A stretch of 64,000 nucleotides of DNA from Accumulibacter sp. (lineage in GTDB: Bacteria; Pseudomonadota; Gammaproteobacteria; Burkholderiales; Rhodocyclaceae): assembly GCF_029255285.1 (NCBI RefSeq), contig NZ_JAPUVI010000022.1, positions 1-64,000 of the forward strand, written 5' to 3'. Both the position numbers and the translations under genes were made by a program. Of this stretch, positions 26,242 to 33,632 are shown in pieces. Numbering within the stretch: position 1 is the stretch's first letter; the number at the start of each line of letters is the position of its first letter. The notes beneath the pieces were generated by a model. The model saw only the letters and a program-made list of their open reading frames with translations. It was not told where the DNA came from and did not search any database.

Positions 26242-28539
26242 CTACTTGACCTTCTTGGCGCCGTTCTGCTCGAGATAGGTCTTGGCGCGCAGGCCGAGGT
26301 CGGCGGCCTTGACCTGGTATTGCCAGATCTGCTCGGTCCACAGCGCGGCGTTGTTCCAATCTTTCTTGCCTGCCGCTTCGTCCGCCTTGGCCCTGGCGTC
26401 CTTGATCTTGCTCAACTGATCGACCGCGTCGTCCATCATGTTGACCACATCCGGGAAGTCCTTGTAGTTGACGCTGGTGATGTAGCCGACCACCGAGTCG
26501 ATCACCGCCTGCGTATCGGTCACCTTCTTCAACTGCGCCTTGTAGTCGGCCTCCGTATAGTTGGCACCTGCCGCACCGGCGGTTTTGCTCGGTTTCCATC
26601 CTTTAGGCTTGACCAGCAGGTAGCCCTGCATCTCGAGGTGCAGCGCCGAGCAGAATTCCGTGCAGTAGTACGGGTAGACGCCTTCCTTGTCGGCTTTGAA
26701 CTTGACGGTCACCGTCTTGCCAGGTTCGACCGAGGCGTGTACGTTGTAGGTCGAAATCGTGAAGCCGTGCGTCTCGTCCTGCGCCCGCTCGAGGTTGGTC
26801 AGGTGGATGGTGACCTCGTCGCCGACTTCGGCCTCGATCGTCTCCGGCGTGATGTGCGAGCGGATCAGCGTCCCGAAAACTTCGATCTTGTTGCCTTTCT
26901 TGACCGTCTTCTCCTCGCCGGCTCGTACCGCACCCGGGTTCGGCTGGTCGGTGCGGCTGTTGGTGCCGACCTTGTAGCGCACACCGGGCTTGAGCTTGCC
27001 GGCTTCGATGGCGACCACGTAGTGCGGCTCACCGAGCGGCAGAGGCATGTCGTACAGCAACTGCATCTTGTCGTCGCTGATGTCGATCAACTGATGGTTC
27101 TGCGGGTGCAGCGGGCCGACCGGAACGAAGCGGTCGATCGCCAGCTTGTTCAAGGCAACCAGATAGCGACCTTTCGGATCCACCGAATCGCCTTCCATCG
27201 TCATCAGGTGACCGATGTTGTAGTGCACGCTGATCTTGTCGAGCACCTTGCCTTCGCAGAAGTTCCACTTCACGACCTGCGAGTCAACGTAGAGCGAGGT
27301 ATAGGCCACACACGGCTTGGCGTCGTACTGCGTATGCAGCGGGCCAAGGCCCAGTTGCACCTGCGTATGCAGCGCATCCTTCATGTTGATCACCGGGATG
27401 CCGTAGGGATCTTTCGATTCGAACTTGCCGGCCTTGATCGCCGCCTGGATCTTTTCGAAGGAGTACACCGAGACGTGCGTATCGAGTTTGCCGGCGACGG
27501 TGATGAACTTGCCGTCCGGCGTCACGTCGACGCCATGTGGTGACTTGGGCTCCGGAACCAGGAAGAGAATGCCTTCCTTGATCGCGGTTTCCATCATCAG
27601 CACGTCGTGGCCGTTGATCTTCTTCGCCTTGCCGGCGGCCACCAGTTCGGCCGCCTTCTTCCAGTTGATGACGTGAAGATAGTCGGTGTCCTTGGCCGAA
27701 CAGCCCGCTTCATAGGGCGGCCTGCCCTTTTCGATGCCGCCGACGTAACGCTCGCTACAGAACGAATTGGTAAACGACCAGCCGTCCGACGGGCCTTTGC
27801 CGGCGTCCGACAGATCCTGGCTGTACGGTGGCAACTCGAGCGAGAACGACTGCTTGGGATCGATCCGCCCCGCCTTGCGGTCGAACTTCCAGTAAGTGAC
27901 GCCGCCACGGTACTTGTCGTTGAACTCTTCGAGCGGATAGAACTTCTTGTTCTCGAGCGGCGTCGCGTACTGCGCCGCTTCGATCACGTACTCGGTGTTG
28001 GGCGTCACGAAGGCGCCGCCGTGCTCGGACTTGTAGATCGGGTTGACGACGATCTGCTTGGTCTCGAAGTCACGCAGGTCGATCACCGCCAGGCGCGGGT
28101 TCGCCTTGTCGTTGATGAACAGGAACTGCCCGTCGTACTTGCCCTGCGTTTCGGAGATTGCCGGGTGGTGCGTGTCGCCCCAGTTGATTTCCTTGCCGTC
28201 GATGTTGCCCTGGCGCAGAACCGCTTTCGACTCTTCGTCGAAGCCATACCCCTGCCAGGGCTCGGGCGTGAACACGCCGATGTACTTGAGGATGCGCATC
28301 GACGGAATGCCGTACACGATCACCTGTCCCGACTGGCCACCCGAAGAAAAGGCGACGAACTCGTCGCGCTTGCCGGTCGGAACATAAGTCTTGGACGCCG
28401 CCAGCAAGTCCTGCTGCGAAAGGTTCCGGCGCTTCATCACGTCCTGCAGCGATTCGGCGGCGTGCGCACTACCGGTAACGGCGAAGCCGAACCCTGCGGC
28501 CAGCAGCATGGGCGCGACATGCTTCGTGCGGAATTTCAT
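26242..28539 (-). CDS. nosZ: Nitrous oxide reductase, clade II (Sec-exported)
   Basis: NosZ reduces N2O to N2 in the periplasm. The 765-residue product has a Sec signal (HVAPMLLAAGFGFAVTGSA) without a twin-arginine motif, the mark of clade II. CuZ ligands are visible: His124-His125 in WGDTHHPAISE, SEHGG (173), SPHGVD (335), LHTQYD (402), SVHYNIGHL (439, 444) and GEPHYV (506). The CuA site is intact: DETHGF (591) and CTEFCSALHLEM (Cys626, Cys630, His634, Met637). After CuA, residues about 650-765 form an extra helical tail without a CXXCH motif. AGGGAGAG precedes the ATG. It is the first gene of the nos operon. Confidence 0.96.
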   Translation of the reverse strand: MKFRTKHVAPMLLAAGFGFAVTGSAHAAESLQDVMKRRNLSQQDLLAASKTYVPTGKRDEFVAFSSGGQSGQVIVYGIPSMRILKYIGVFTPEPWQGYGFDEESKAVLRQGNIDGKEINWGDTHHPAISETQGKYDGQFLFINDKANPRLAVIDLRDFETKQIVVNPIYKSEHGGAFVTPNTEYVIEAAQYATPLENKKFYPLEEFNDKYRGGVTYWKFDRKAGRIDPKQSFSLELPPYSQDLSDAGKGPSDGWSFTNSFCSERYVGGIEKGRPPYEAGCSAKDTDYLHVINWKKAAELVAAGKAKKINGHDVLMMETAIKEGILFLVPEPKSPHGVDVTPDGKFITVAGKLDTHVSVYSFEKIQAAIKAGKFESKDPYGIPVINMKDALHTQVQLGLGPLHTQYDAKPCVAYTSLYVDSQVVKWNFCEGKVLDKISVHYNIGHLMTMEGDSVDPKGRYLVALNKLAIDRFVPVGPLHPQNHQLIDISDDKMQLLYDMPLPLGEPHYVVAIEAGKLKPGVRYKVGTNSRTDQPNPGAVRAGEEKTVKKGNKIEVFGTLIRSHITPETIEAEVGDEVTIHLTNLERAQDETHGFTISTYNVHASVEPGKTVTVKFKADKEGVYPYYCTEFCSALHLEMQGYLLVKPKGWKPSKTAGAAGANYTEADYKAQLKKVTDTQAVIDSVVGYITSVNYKDFPDVVNMMDDAVDQLSKIKDARAKADEAAGKKDWNNAALWTEQIWQYQVKAADLGLRAKTYLEQNGAKKVK

Positions 28540-28654
28540 ATTAGCTCTCCCTGTTGTCAGTTCGGGTGCTACCCTATTCGTCCCCATCGCCCAGCAGCCA
28601 TGCGCCGCTGCGGCAATATGTCGCACATTGTGGTGGCAAGCGGCGGTGGATAAT

Positions 28655-28668
28655 TTAAGGTGGATCAA
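28655..28668. promoter_or_regulatory. Candidate Fnr/Dnr-type site upstream of nosZ
   Basis: TTAAGGTGGATCAA matches the TTGAT-N4-ATCAA consensus at 8 of 10 defined positions, with a perfect right half. It lies about 116 bases before the nosZ ATG, in the non-coding stretch 28540-28792. Crp/Fnr-family control of nos operons by low oxygen or NO is well known. The match here is suggestive only. Confidence 0.4.
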
Positions 28669-28792
28669 AGTTTCGCCATGCCGTGGCAAGGCACACCGGC
28701 TTTACCGCCGCCCTGCCCTTCGGGTCCGCGACGACGCATTGCGGGGCAACCATGGATCTCAGACCAACCCCAACCGCCAGCCGTCCGACCTG

Positions 28793-29260
28793 ATGACCAA
28801 GAAACTGCTGCTTGATGCCGCCATCCTGCTGGGACTCGCCGGAGTCGGCATCGTCGGCTACCAACTGGCTCCCCAGCTCAACCCGAAGACCGACATTGCT
28901 CTACCCCTGTCAAACTGCGACCTGGGGCGAGAGTCCTGCGTCGTGATGCTGCCTGATGGAAGCCAGCTCGAGTTCTCGATCGAACCACGGCCGATTCCAG
29001 CGCTCAAGGAATTGCGCATGCTGGCGGTTCTCAGGGGTAGCACAGCGCGCAAGATCGAGGTCGATTTCGCCGGCACGACGATGAAAATGGGCTACAACCG
29101 CCCGACACTCCAGCGTCAGGCAGGGCGCGGCGATCGCTTCGCCGGGCAGGCCAGCCTGCCGGTATGCCTCACCGGCACCATGGAGTGGGATGCCACGGTG
29201 CTGCTCGACACCGGCAACGCAGTGATTGCCGCCCCCTTCCGCTTCGTCACCGGCCGTTGA
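28793..29260 (+). CDS. Small membrane-anchored periplasmic protein, unknown
   Basis: The 155-residue product has one N-terminal membrane helix (LLLDAAILLGLAGVGIVGY) followed by a soluble domain of about 120 residues. That domain has a cysteine pair (NCDLGRESCVVMLPDG), an IEPRPIPALKELRM stretch and beta-strand-like repeats (KIEVDFAGTTMKMGYNRPTL, DATVLLDTGNAVIAAPFRF). I do not recognise a named family. The gene is divergent from nosZ and could share its regulatory region. The ATG at 28793 was chosen because it puts the hydrophobic helix at the N-terminus; upstream open sequence lacks protein-like character. Confidence 0.65.
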   Translation: MTKKLLLDAAILLGLAGVGIVGYQLAPQLNPKTDIALPLSNCDLGRESCVVMLPDGSQLEFSIEPRPIPALKELRMLAVLRGSTARKIEVDFAGTTMKMGYNRPTLQRQAGRGDRFAGQASLPVCLTGTMEWDATVLLDTGNAVIAAPFRFVTGR

Positions 29261-29428
29261 AGCCAGCCCCATAGAAGACGCGCAACTCGCTGCCGCAAGG
29301 CGACCGGAGGAGTCTCCGTTCGTCGTCCAGGCCGTCGGCGAGCCGGCGTCGCGGGTTCTGCCGTAATGCACGACATCCACCCGGGCCGGGGAAGTTTCCT
29401 TTGCCATCCACTACGCTTCGGAGTCTGG

Positions 29429-30421
29429 TCAACCGGCGGCACCTCCGGCCGGCGCCGGCAAGCGCTCCGGCGGCTCGGCCAGCGCCGTTATTGCCACCTG
29501 CGCCATCAAGCGCTCGATGACTGCGGGCTTCGGCAGCCACGGCCCGATCCGGGTCAGCGCTGCCGCTGCACAGGCTGTCGCGAAACGGGCGCAATCCGCC
29601 ACCGACCAGCCGCGCAGCTCGCCGGCGACGAAACCGGCGACCAGCGCGTCGCCGGCGCCGACCGTGCTTCTCACCTCGACGGCCGGCGGAACGGCCCGCA
29701 GGAGTTCGCCGTCGGCGACCAGTAGCGCTCCCGCACTGCCCAGCGAGACCAGAACGCCGTCCGGGCCGATGCTTCGCAGCCGATGCCGCGCGCCGATCAG
29801 CGACGTCTCGTCCGGCAGCGGCGCACCAAGCAGATCTTCGAGCTCGGCGAGGTTGGGTTTGATCAGCCAGGGTCGGGCACCGGCACCGTGGCGTAGCGCT
29901 TCGCCACTGCTGTCGAGCAGCACCCGCTTGCCGGCGACCTTGAGCCGCCTGATGAGACCGGCATAATAGGTGGGGGGAAGGCCGGCCGGCAAGCTTCCGG
30001 AAACGACGAAGCAGTCGTGATCGGTACACAGCGCGTCGATCCGCCGCTCCAGCTCGGCGATGTCTTGCGGGCGAGTCGCCGGACCGGGAAAGTTGATCTC
30101 GGTGACTGCCGAGGCTCGATGGTCGATGATCTTGACATTGATCCGGGTGCTGCCGGGAACACGCACGAAGGCATCGCCGATTCCCTTGCTGGCAAAAAGT
30201 TGATTGAAAAGGCCGGCGTTGTCCCGACCGAGCAGCCCGGTGACGGTAACGCGAAAACCCAGATCGGCGAGGATAGAGGCGACATTCACCCCTTTGCCAC
30301 CGGGATCGGAGCGTTCCCCGGCGACCCGGTTGACGGTCCCGGTGGCAAAACCGGGGATCGTGACGCTCTGGTCAACCGCGGGATTGAGCGTCACGGTGGC
30401 GATGCCCTTCGATGGTTTCAT
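29429..30421 (-). CDS. 1-phosphofructokinase family (PfkB-type) sugar kinase
   Basis: The 330-residue PfkB-fold kinase begins GIATVTLNPAVDQSVTIPGF. It has the first signature DPGGKGVNVASILADLG, NFPGPATRP, and the ATP-site signature VRSTVGAGDALVAGFVAGEL with the catalytic Asp. The pattern fits the FruK/LacC/tagatose-6-phosphate kinase branch, which phosphorylates sugar phosphates. No phosphotransferase-system gene is adjacent, so the natural substrate (fructose-1-phosphate, fructose-6-phosphate or tagatose-6-phosphate) is uncertain. The ATG at 30421 matches the family start. Confidence 0.82.
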   Translation of the reverse strand: MKPSKGIATVTLNPAVDQSVTIPGFATGTVNRVAGERSDPGGKGVNVASILADLGFRVTVTGLLGRDNAGLFNQLFASKGIGDAFVRVPGSTRINVKIIDHRASAVTEINFPGPATRPQDIAELERRIDALCTDHDCFVVSGSLPAGLPPTYYAGLIRRLKVAGKRVLLDSSGEALRHGAGARPWLIKPNLAELEDLLGAPLPDETSLIGARHRLRSIGPDGVLVSLGSAGALLVADGELLRAVPPAVEVRSTVGAGDALVAGFVAGELRGWSVADCARFATACAAAALTRIGPWLPKPAVIERLMAQVAITALAEPPERLPAPAGGAAG

Positions 30422-30503
30422 GGGGTTTCGGGCCGCGGAGCGGTACGCCGGGTCACGATCCGCCAGCGTATCGCGCATCCGAATCCTGCGCGTGCAGAGG
30501 TTT

Positions 30504-31430
30504 TCAGGCCCTGGACAGGCGCTCGTAAGCGGCCAGCGCCTGTGCCACCTTCGCCGTCGGTTGGACCGGGTCGCCGCAGCCGAACTCGGCCTGCAGCGCC
30601 GGCCGATGGTCGGCGAAGTAGTCGATGACGCCATCGAGATTGTTCAACTGGCGAGGGATGAAGTTGTCGCTCTCGTTGAGCAGTTGCGCCGAGCGGGCGA
30701 AGTTGGCGCCGAACTCGCCGATCGTCTCGAGCACAGCCGGCCGACTCCTGGCCAGTGCGGAGTCGAATACCGCCGTATCGAAGCGGGCGCGATTGCTCGT
30801 CTCGTCGATCGTGATGCCGAGGTCGCGCAAACCGTGCACGCCGCGCATGGCGCCGTTGAAGGGATTCTCGATGCTCTGCTCAAGTTCGTAGAGCGACACC
30901 TCGGCAGCCCGCGTGCCGGCTAGCAAACCACCGGGTTTGACCGTCTCGTCGAAGCGCGCGATCCATTCGTTGTAGCGGCCCACGAATTCCTGCAGTTTGG
31001 CCTTGAGGTCGACCGCGCTGTCACCGGCCTTGACCTCGGCGAGCATCTGGCCAAGCGGCTGCAGGCTTGCCACGCCGGCCTGCAGCGCGCTGAGTTCGGC
31101 AAACTGGGCGCGGTAGGTGACGTCGCGCCGATTGATGGTGCTCATCATGCGGTAGCCGGCTTCCGGATCGTTGAGGCGGAGATTGCGCCCGAGCGGCGAC
31201 AGTCCGGTCAAACCCGTGTCGTTGCCCGAGCGGGTCACGGCTTGGCTGAGCCCGACGGCGTCGACGGTCGGCTGACCGAACAAGGTGGTCGCGGCGTCCG
31301 GTGAAGCGTTCAGGCGCGCCGACAGCAAGGCCGGGAACCCGTCGGCCACGCCGGCAGCATCGCCTTGCGAAGTCGTTGTGAACAGGCGGAACAGACTGCT
31401 GGCCAGGGAAACGGTCGTGAAGGGCGACAT
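30504..31430 (-). CDS. FliD C-terminal-like protein, orphan
   Basis: The 308-residue product has a low-complexity N-terminal third (SLASSLFRLFTTTSQGDAAG). A helical region then resembles the C-terminal domain of the flagellar cap protein FliD: LKAKLQEFVGRYNEWIARF, AAEVSLYELEQSIENPF and LRDLGITIDETSNRARFD. The last pattern (L-x-x-LGI-x-x-D ... FD) is the clearest link. No other flagellar gene is in the window and the length is short for FliD. It may be a repurposed filament-cap-like or structural protein. It lies 231 bases downstream of the CHAT operon on the same strand. Confidence 0.5.
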   Translation of the reverse strand: MSPFTTVSLASSLFRLFTTTSQGDAAGVADGFPALLSARLNASPDAATTLFGQPTVDAVGLSQAVTRSGNDTGLTGLSPLGRNLRLNDPEAGYRMMSTINRRDVTYRAQFAELSALQAGVASLQPLGQMLAEVKAGDSAVDLKAKLQEFVGRYNEWIARFDETVKPGGLLAGTRAAEVSLYELEQSIENPFNGAMRGVHGLRDLGITIDETSNRARFDTAVFDSALARSRPAVLETIGEFGANFARSAQLLNESDNFIPRQLNNLDGVIDYFADHRPALQAEFGCGDPVQPTAKVAQALAAYERLSRA

Positions 31431-31518
31431 GGCATGCCTCGGTGGTCGATGATCCCGTGGTGGCCACCGGGTTGGTGGCTCACGTGACAACAGAAGCAAC
31501 ATCCAGGCCAGATGGAAA

Positions 31519-31541
31519 GCTGGCGCCGATGCGGCGCCAGC
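31519..31541 (-). terminator. Strong hairpin after the caspase-CHAT operon
   Basis: GCTGGCGCC and GGCGCCAGC pair perfectly over 9 bases around a 5-base loop, followed on the reverse strand by TTTCC. It lies in the 231-base gap after the TPR gene and before the FliD-like gene. The short T-run makes it a weak intrinsic terminator or an RNA-stabilising hairpin. Confidence 0.45.
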
Positions 31542-31661
31542 GCCGCTTGCCGGCCCTGGCCACGACTGTCGCTTGCCGCCTGGCAAGCCCGGCAACGGCA
31601 AAGATTGCCGCCGCAGGGAAGGCTTCCCTTCGCTGCTCGCCGGCACTTCATCACGCGCGAC

Positions 31662-33632
31662 TCACCACAACGTGCGCGTGTCGATCCAGCTCACCCGCCC
31701 GGTCCGCCGTTTGACCTCGTTGTACATGTGCGCCGTTCCGCCCGGTCCGTCGCCACCGCCACCGTTCCACAGGCAGACGAAGCGCACCTTGTGGACACCC
31801 CAGGCGAGTGCGGTATACAAGAGCCAGCGGTTGCAGCGTTCAAAGGCATTCGCCTCCTCGCCGCGCGCGCTCTTTGGCAACGGGCCGAGTTCGCTAGGCA
31901 TGATGCGCGGTGCTTCGGCGAGCGCCGCAGTCAACGCGAAGTAGCGCTGACGCCACTGCTCGCCGTTGCTGGCCGGAAGTATCGAGCGCTCGATGAACTC
32001 CGGTTCGTCGAAAGGCAGCAGCAGTTGCAGGCGGATGCCGCGGGCCCGGCAGGCCTCGAGAAACAACAGGTCGCCACCGCTGGCCGCCTGCGCCAGCGCC
32101 AGATCGCCGGGGCCGGCGCCGAGTTGGTCGAGCGCCTGCCCGATCTTGGTCGCCGCCAGCGCTTCCCGCTCGGCCGGAAAGCGGGGCGGCTGGCGGCCCG
32201 CCGCGTCGATCATGTGGCCGCTGAACAGCAGCACCTGCCGGGGCTCGAAAGGCGGCGCACTGCGCGCGATCTCGCGGTCGACGATGGCCAGCGCGGCGTT
32301 TGTCTCGTCCGGACGAAAATCGATGTCGTGCAACAGCGTCAAAGTTTGCCGGCTCGAGTCGAGGGCAAACCAGTCGCGGTTGGCGGCAGCGACCATGTTG
32401 CCGTACTCGCGGCGGATGCTGTCGAGCGGATTGACCAGCAGGCACAGCTCGGCGTAGCTGGCGCGCGCCCAGTAGTCCTTGCGGTCGCGCTCCTGCGCCG
32501 TCAGGCTGGCCCACAGTACGCCGCCGATGAGGTTGTCGATCACCGTCTGCTGGCTGTCGCCCGCACAATGCCGGCGCAGCAGTTGCAGTGTCAGCGCGTT
32601 GATGCCCGAGTAGTGATGCGTCGGATCGGCGACGAAAGCGCGCTGGTAGGGTTCGATCGCCTCGCCGAGTGCCGCGTCTTCGTCCTTCGCTGCGGCATGC
32701 ATTTGTTGCGGCGTCAGCCCCGGCTGGCGCCAGCGCGCAATCCAGTTCTCCTTCTCGACACGGCCGGCGAGCGCCCAGCATTCGGCGTCCTGCGCATGGT
32801 CGTCGGTCAAGCGCTTCACCCATTCGCGCGCTTCTTCGTAGCGTCCCAGGCGACAGAGGCAAACCGCCTTCTTCTCGCGCGCGGCCTTGTCGTCCGGATT
32901 GATTTCGAGTGCCCGCTCGAACTGTTCCAGTGCCAGATCGTACTGCTTCAGCTTGAGCAGGGCATTGCCGGCGCTGCGGCGGGCTTCCAGATGCAGTGCC
33001 CGCATCGGGGTTTCGTCGGCCAGGACCATGATGTCGCCGGGCCGGTTCTTCTGGCGCGCGACTTCCATGCGGCTGGCCCAGATCGCATAGGCGTCGGAAA
33101 ACTCGTTGCGTTCGGCAAGCAGCAGCCGCCGCCACTCGGGCTGTTCGAGGTGAGGAATCAACTGGAAGACCGGACTCACCTTGCGTCGCGTCGAACTGGC
33201 CAGGCTGGCGCGCACCATCGCCGTGAGCGCCGCGCGATCCTCGCTCAGCGTTGTCGGATCGGGTGCGCCGTCGCGCAGCGAATAGTTCAGCTTGCGGTCG
33301 GTGTAGATGTCGAACGGCTGGTAGGGCCGCGGCCCCTGCACCAGCACGACGCCGCGTGCCCGCAAAGCATGGCGCACGCCCAGTTCGTACCAGACGTTGG
33401 CGTTGTCCAGCGTCAGGTCGGCAACCACCAGATCGGCGATCAGGAGCTCCTGGAACATGTCGGTTCGGATGTCGCCGGGGCGTGTTTCCTCGTCGGCCCG
33501 GAACACTTCGAGGCCGGCCGCCTCGAGCGCCGGACGGATGTACTCGGCGTAGACGCGATTGAAGTCGATCGGCCGACCATCGTGCCCCGGCTTGCTGCCG
33601 AAGGGCATGGCGACGAAGGCATGTGGTTTCAT
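31662..33632 (-). CDS. Deoxyribosyltransferase/TIR-like domain fused to TPR-type repeats
   Basis: Residues 1-100 of this 656-residue protein read HAFVAMPFGSKPG, FNRVYAEYIRPALEAAGL, FRADEETRPGDI and DLTLDNANVWYELGVRHAL. This is the nucleoside 2-deoxyribosyltransferase-like/TIR-like fold common in bacterial conflict proteins; Glu84 in WYELG is the conserved acid. Residues about 210-300 contain TPR-like helices (SAGNALLKLKQYDLALEQFE, AVCLCRLGRYEEAREWVK). The rest is a helical solenoid and a C-terminal domain with FRPDETNAALAIVDREI and VRFVCLWNGGGGD. The start overlaps the CHAT gene stop by 4 bases. A nucleotide-consuming or nucleotide-sensing effector is plausible but unproven. Confidence 0.65.
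   Translation of the reverse strand: MKPHAFVAMPFGSKPGHDGRPIDFNRVYAEYIRPALEAAGLEVFRADEETRPGDIRTDMFQELLIADLVVADLTLDNANVWYELGVRHALRARGVVLVQGPRPYQPFDIYTDRKLNYSLRDGAPDPTTLSEDRAALTAMVRASLASSTRRKVSPVFQLIPHLEQPEWRRLLLAERNEFSDAYAIWASRMEVARQKNRPGDIMVLADETPMRALHLEARRSAGNALLKLKQYDLALEQFERALEINPDDKAAREKKAVCLCRLGRYEEAREWVKRLTDDHAQDAECWALAGRVEKENWIARWRQPGLTPQQMHAAAKDEDAALGEAIEPYQRAFVADPTHHYSGINALTLQLLRRHCAGDSQQTVIDNLIGGVLWASLTAQERDRKDYWARASYAELCLLVNPLDSIRREYGNMVAAANRDWFALDSSRQTLTLLHDIDFRPDETNAALAIVDREIARSAPPFEPRQVLLFSGHMIDAAGRQPPRFPAEREALAATKIGQALDQLGAGPGDLALAQAASGGDLLFLEACRARGIRLQLLLPFDEPEFIERSILPASNGEQWRQRYFALTAALAEAPRIMPSELGPLPKSARGEEANAFERCNRWLLYTALAWGVHKVRFVCLWNGGGGDGPGGTAHMYNEVKRRTGRVSWIDTRTLW

Noticed and set aside
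28391-28792. N-terminal extension of the 28793 gene to 289 residues
   Set aside because: The extra codons overlap nosZ and its promoter and read as shadow sequence.
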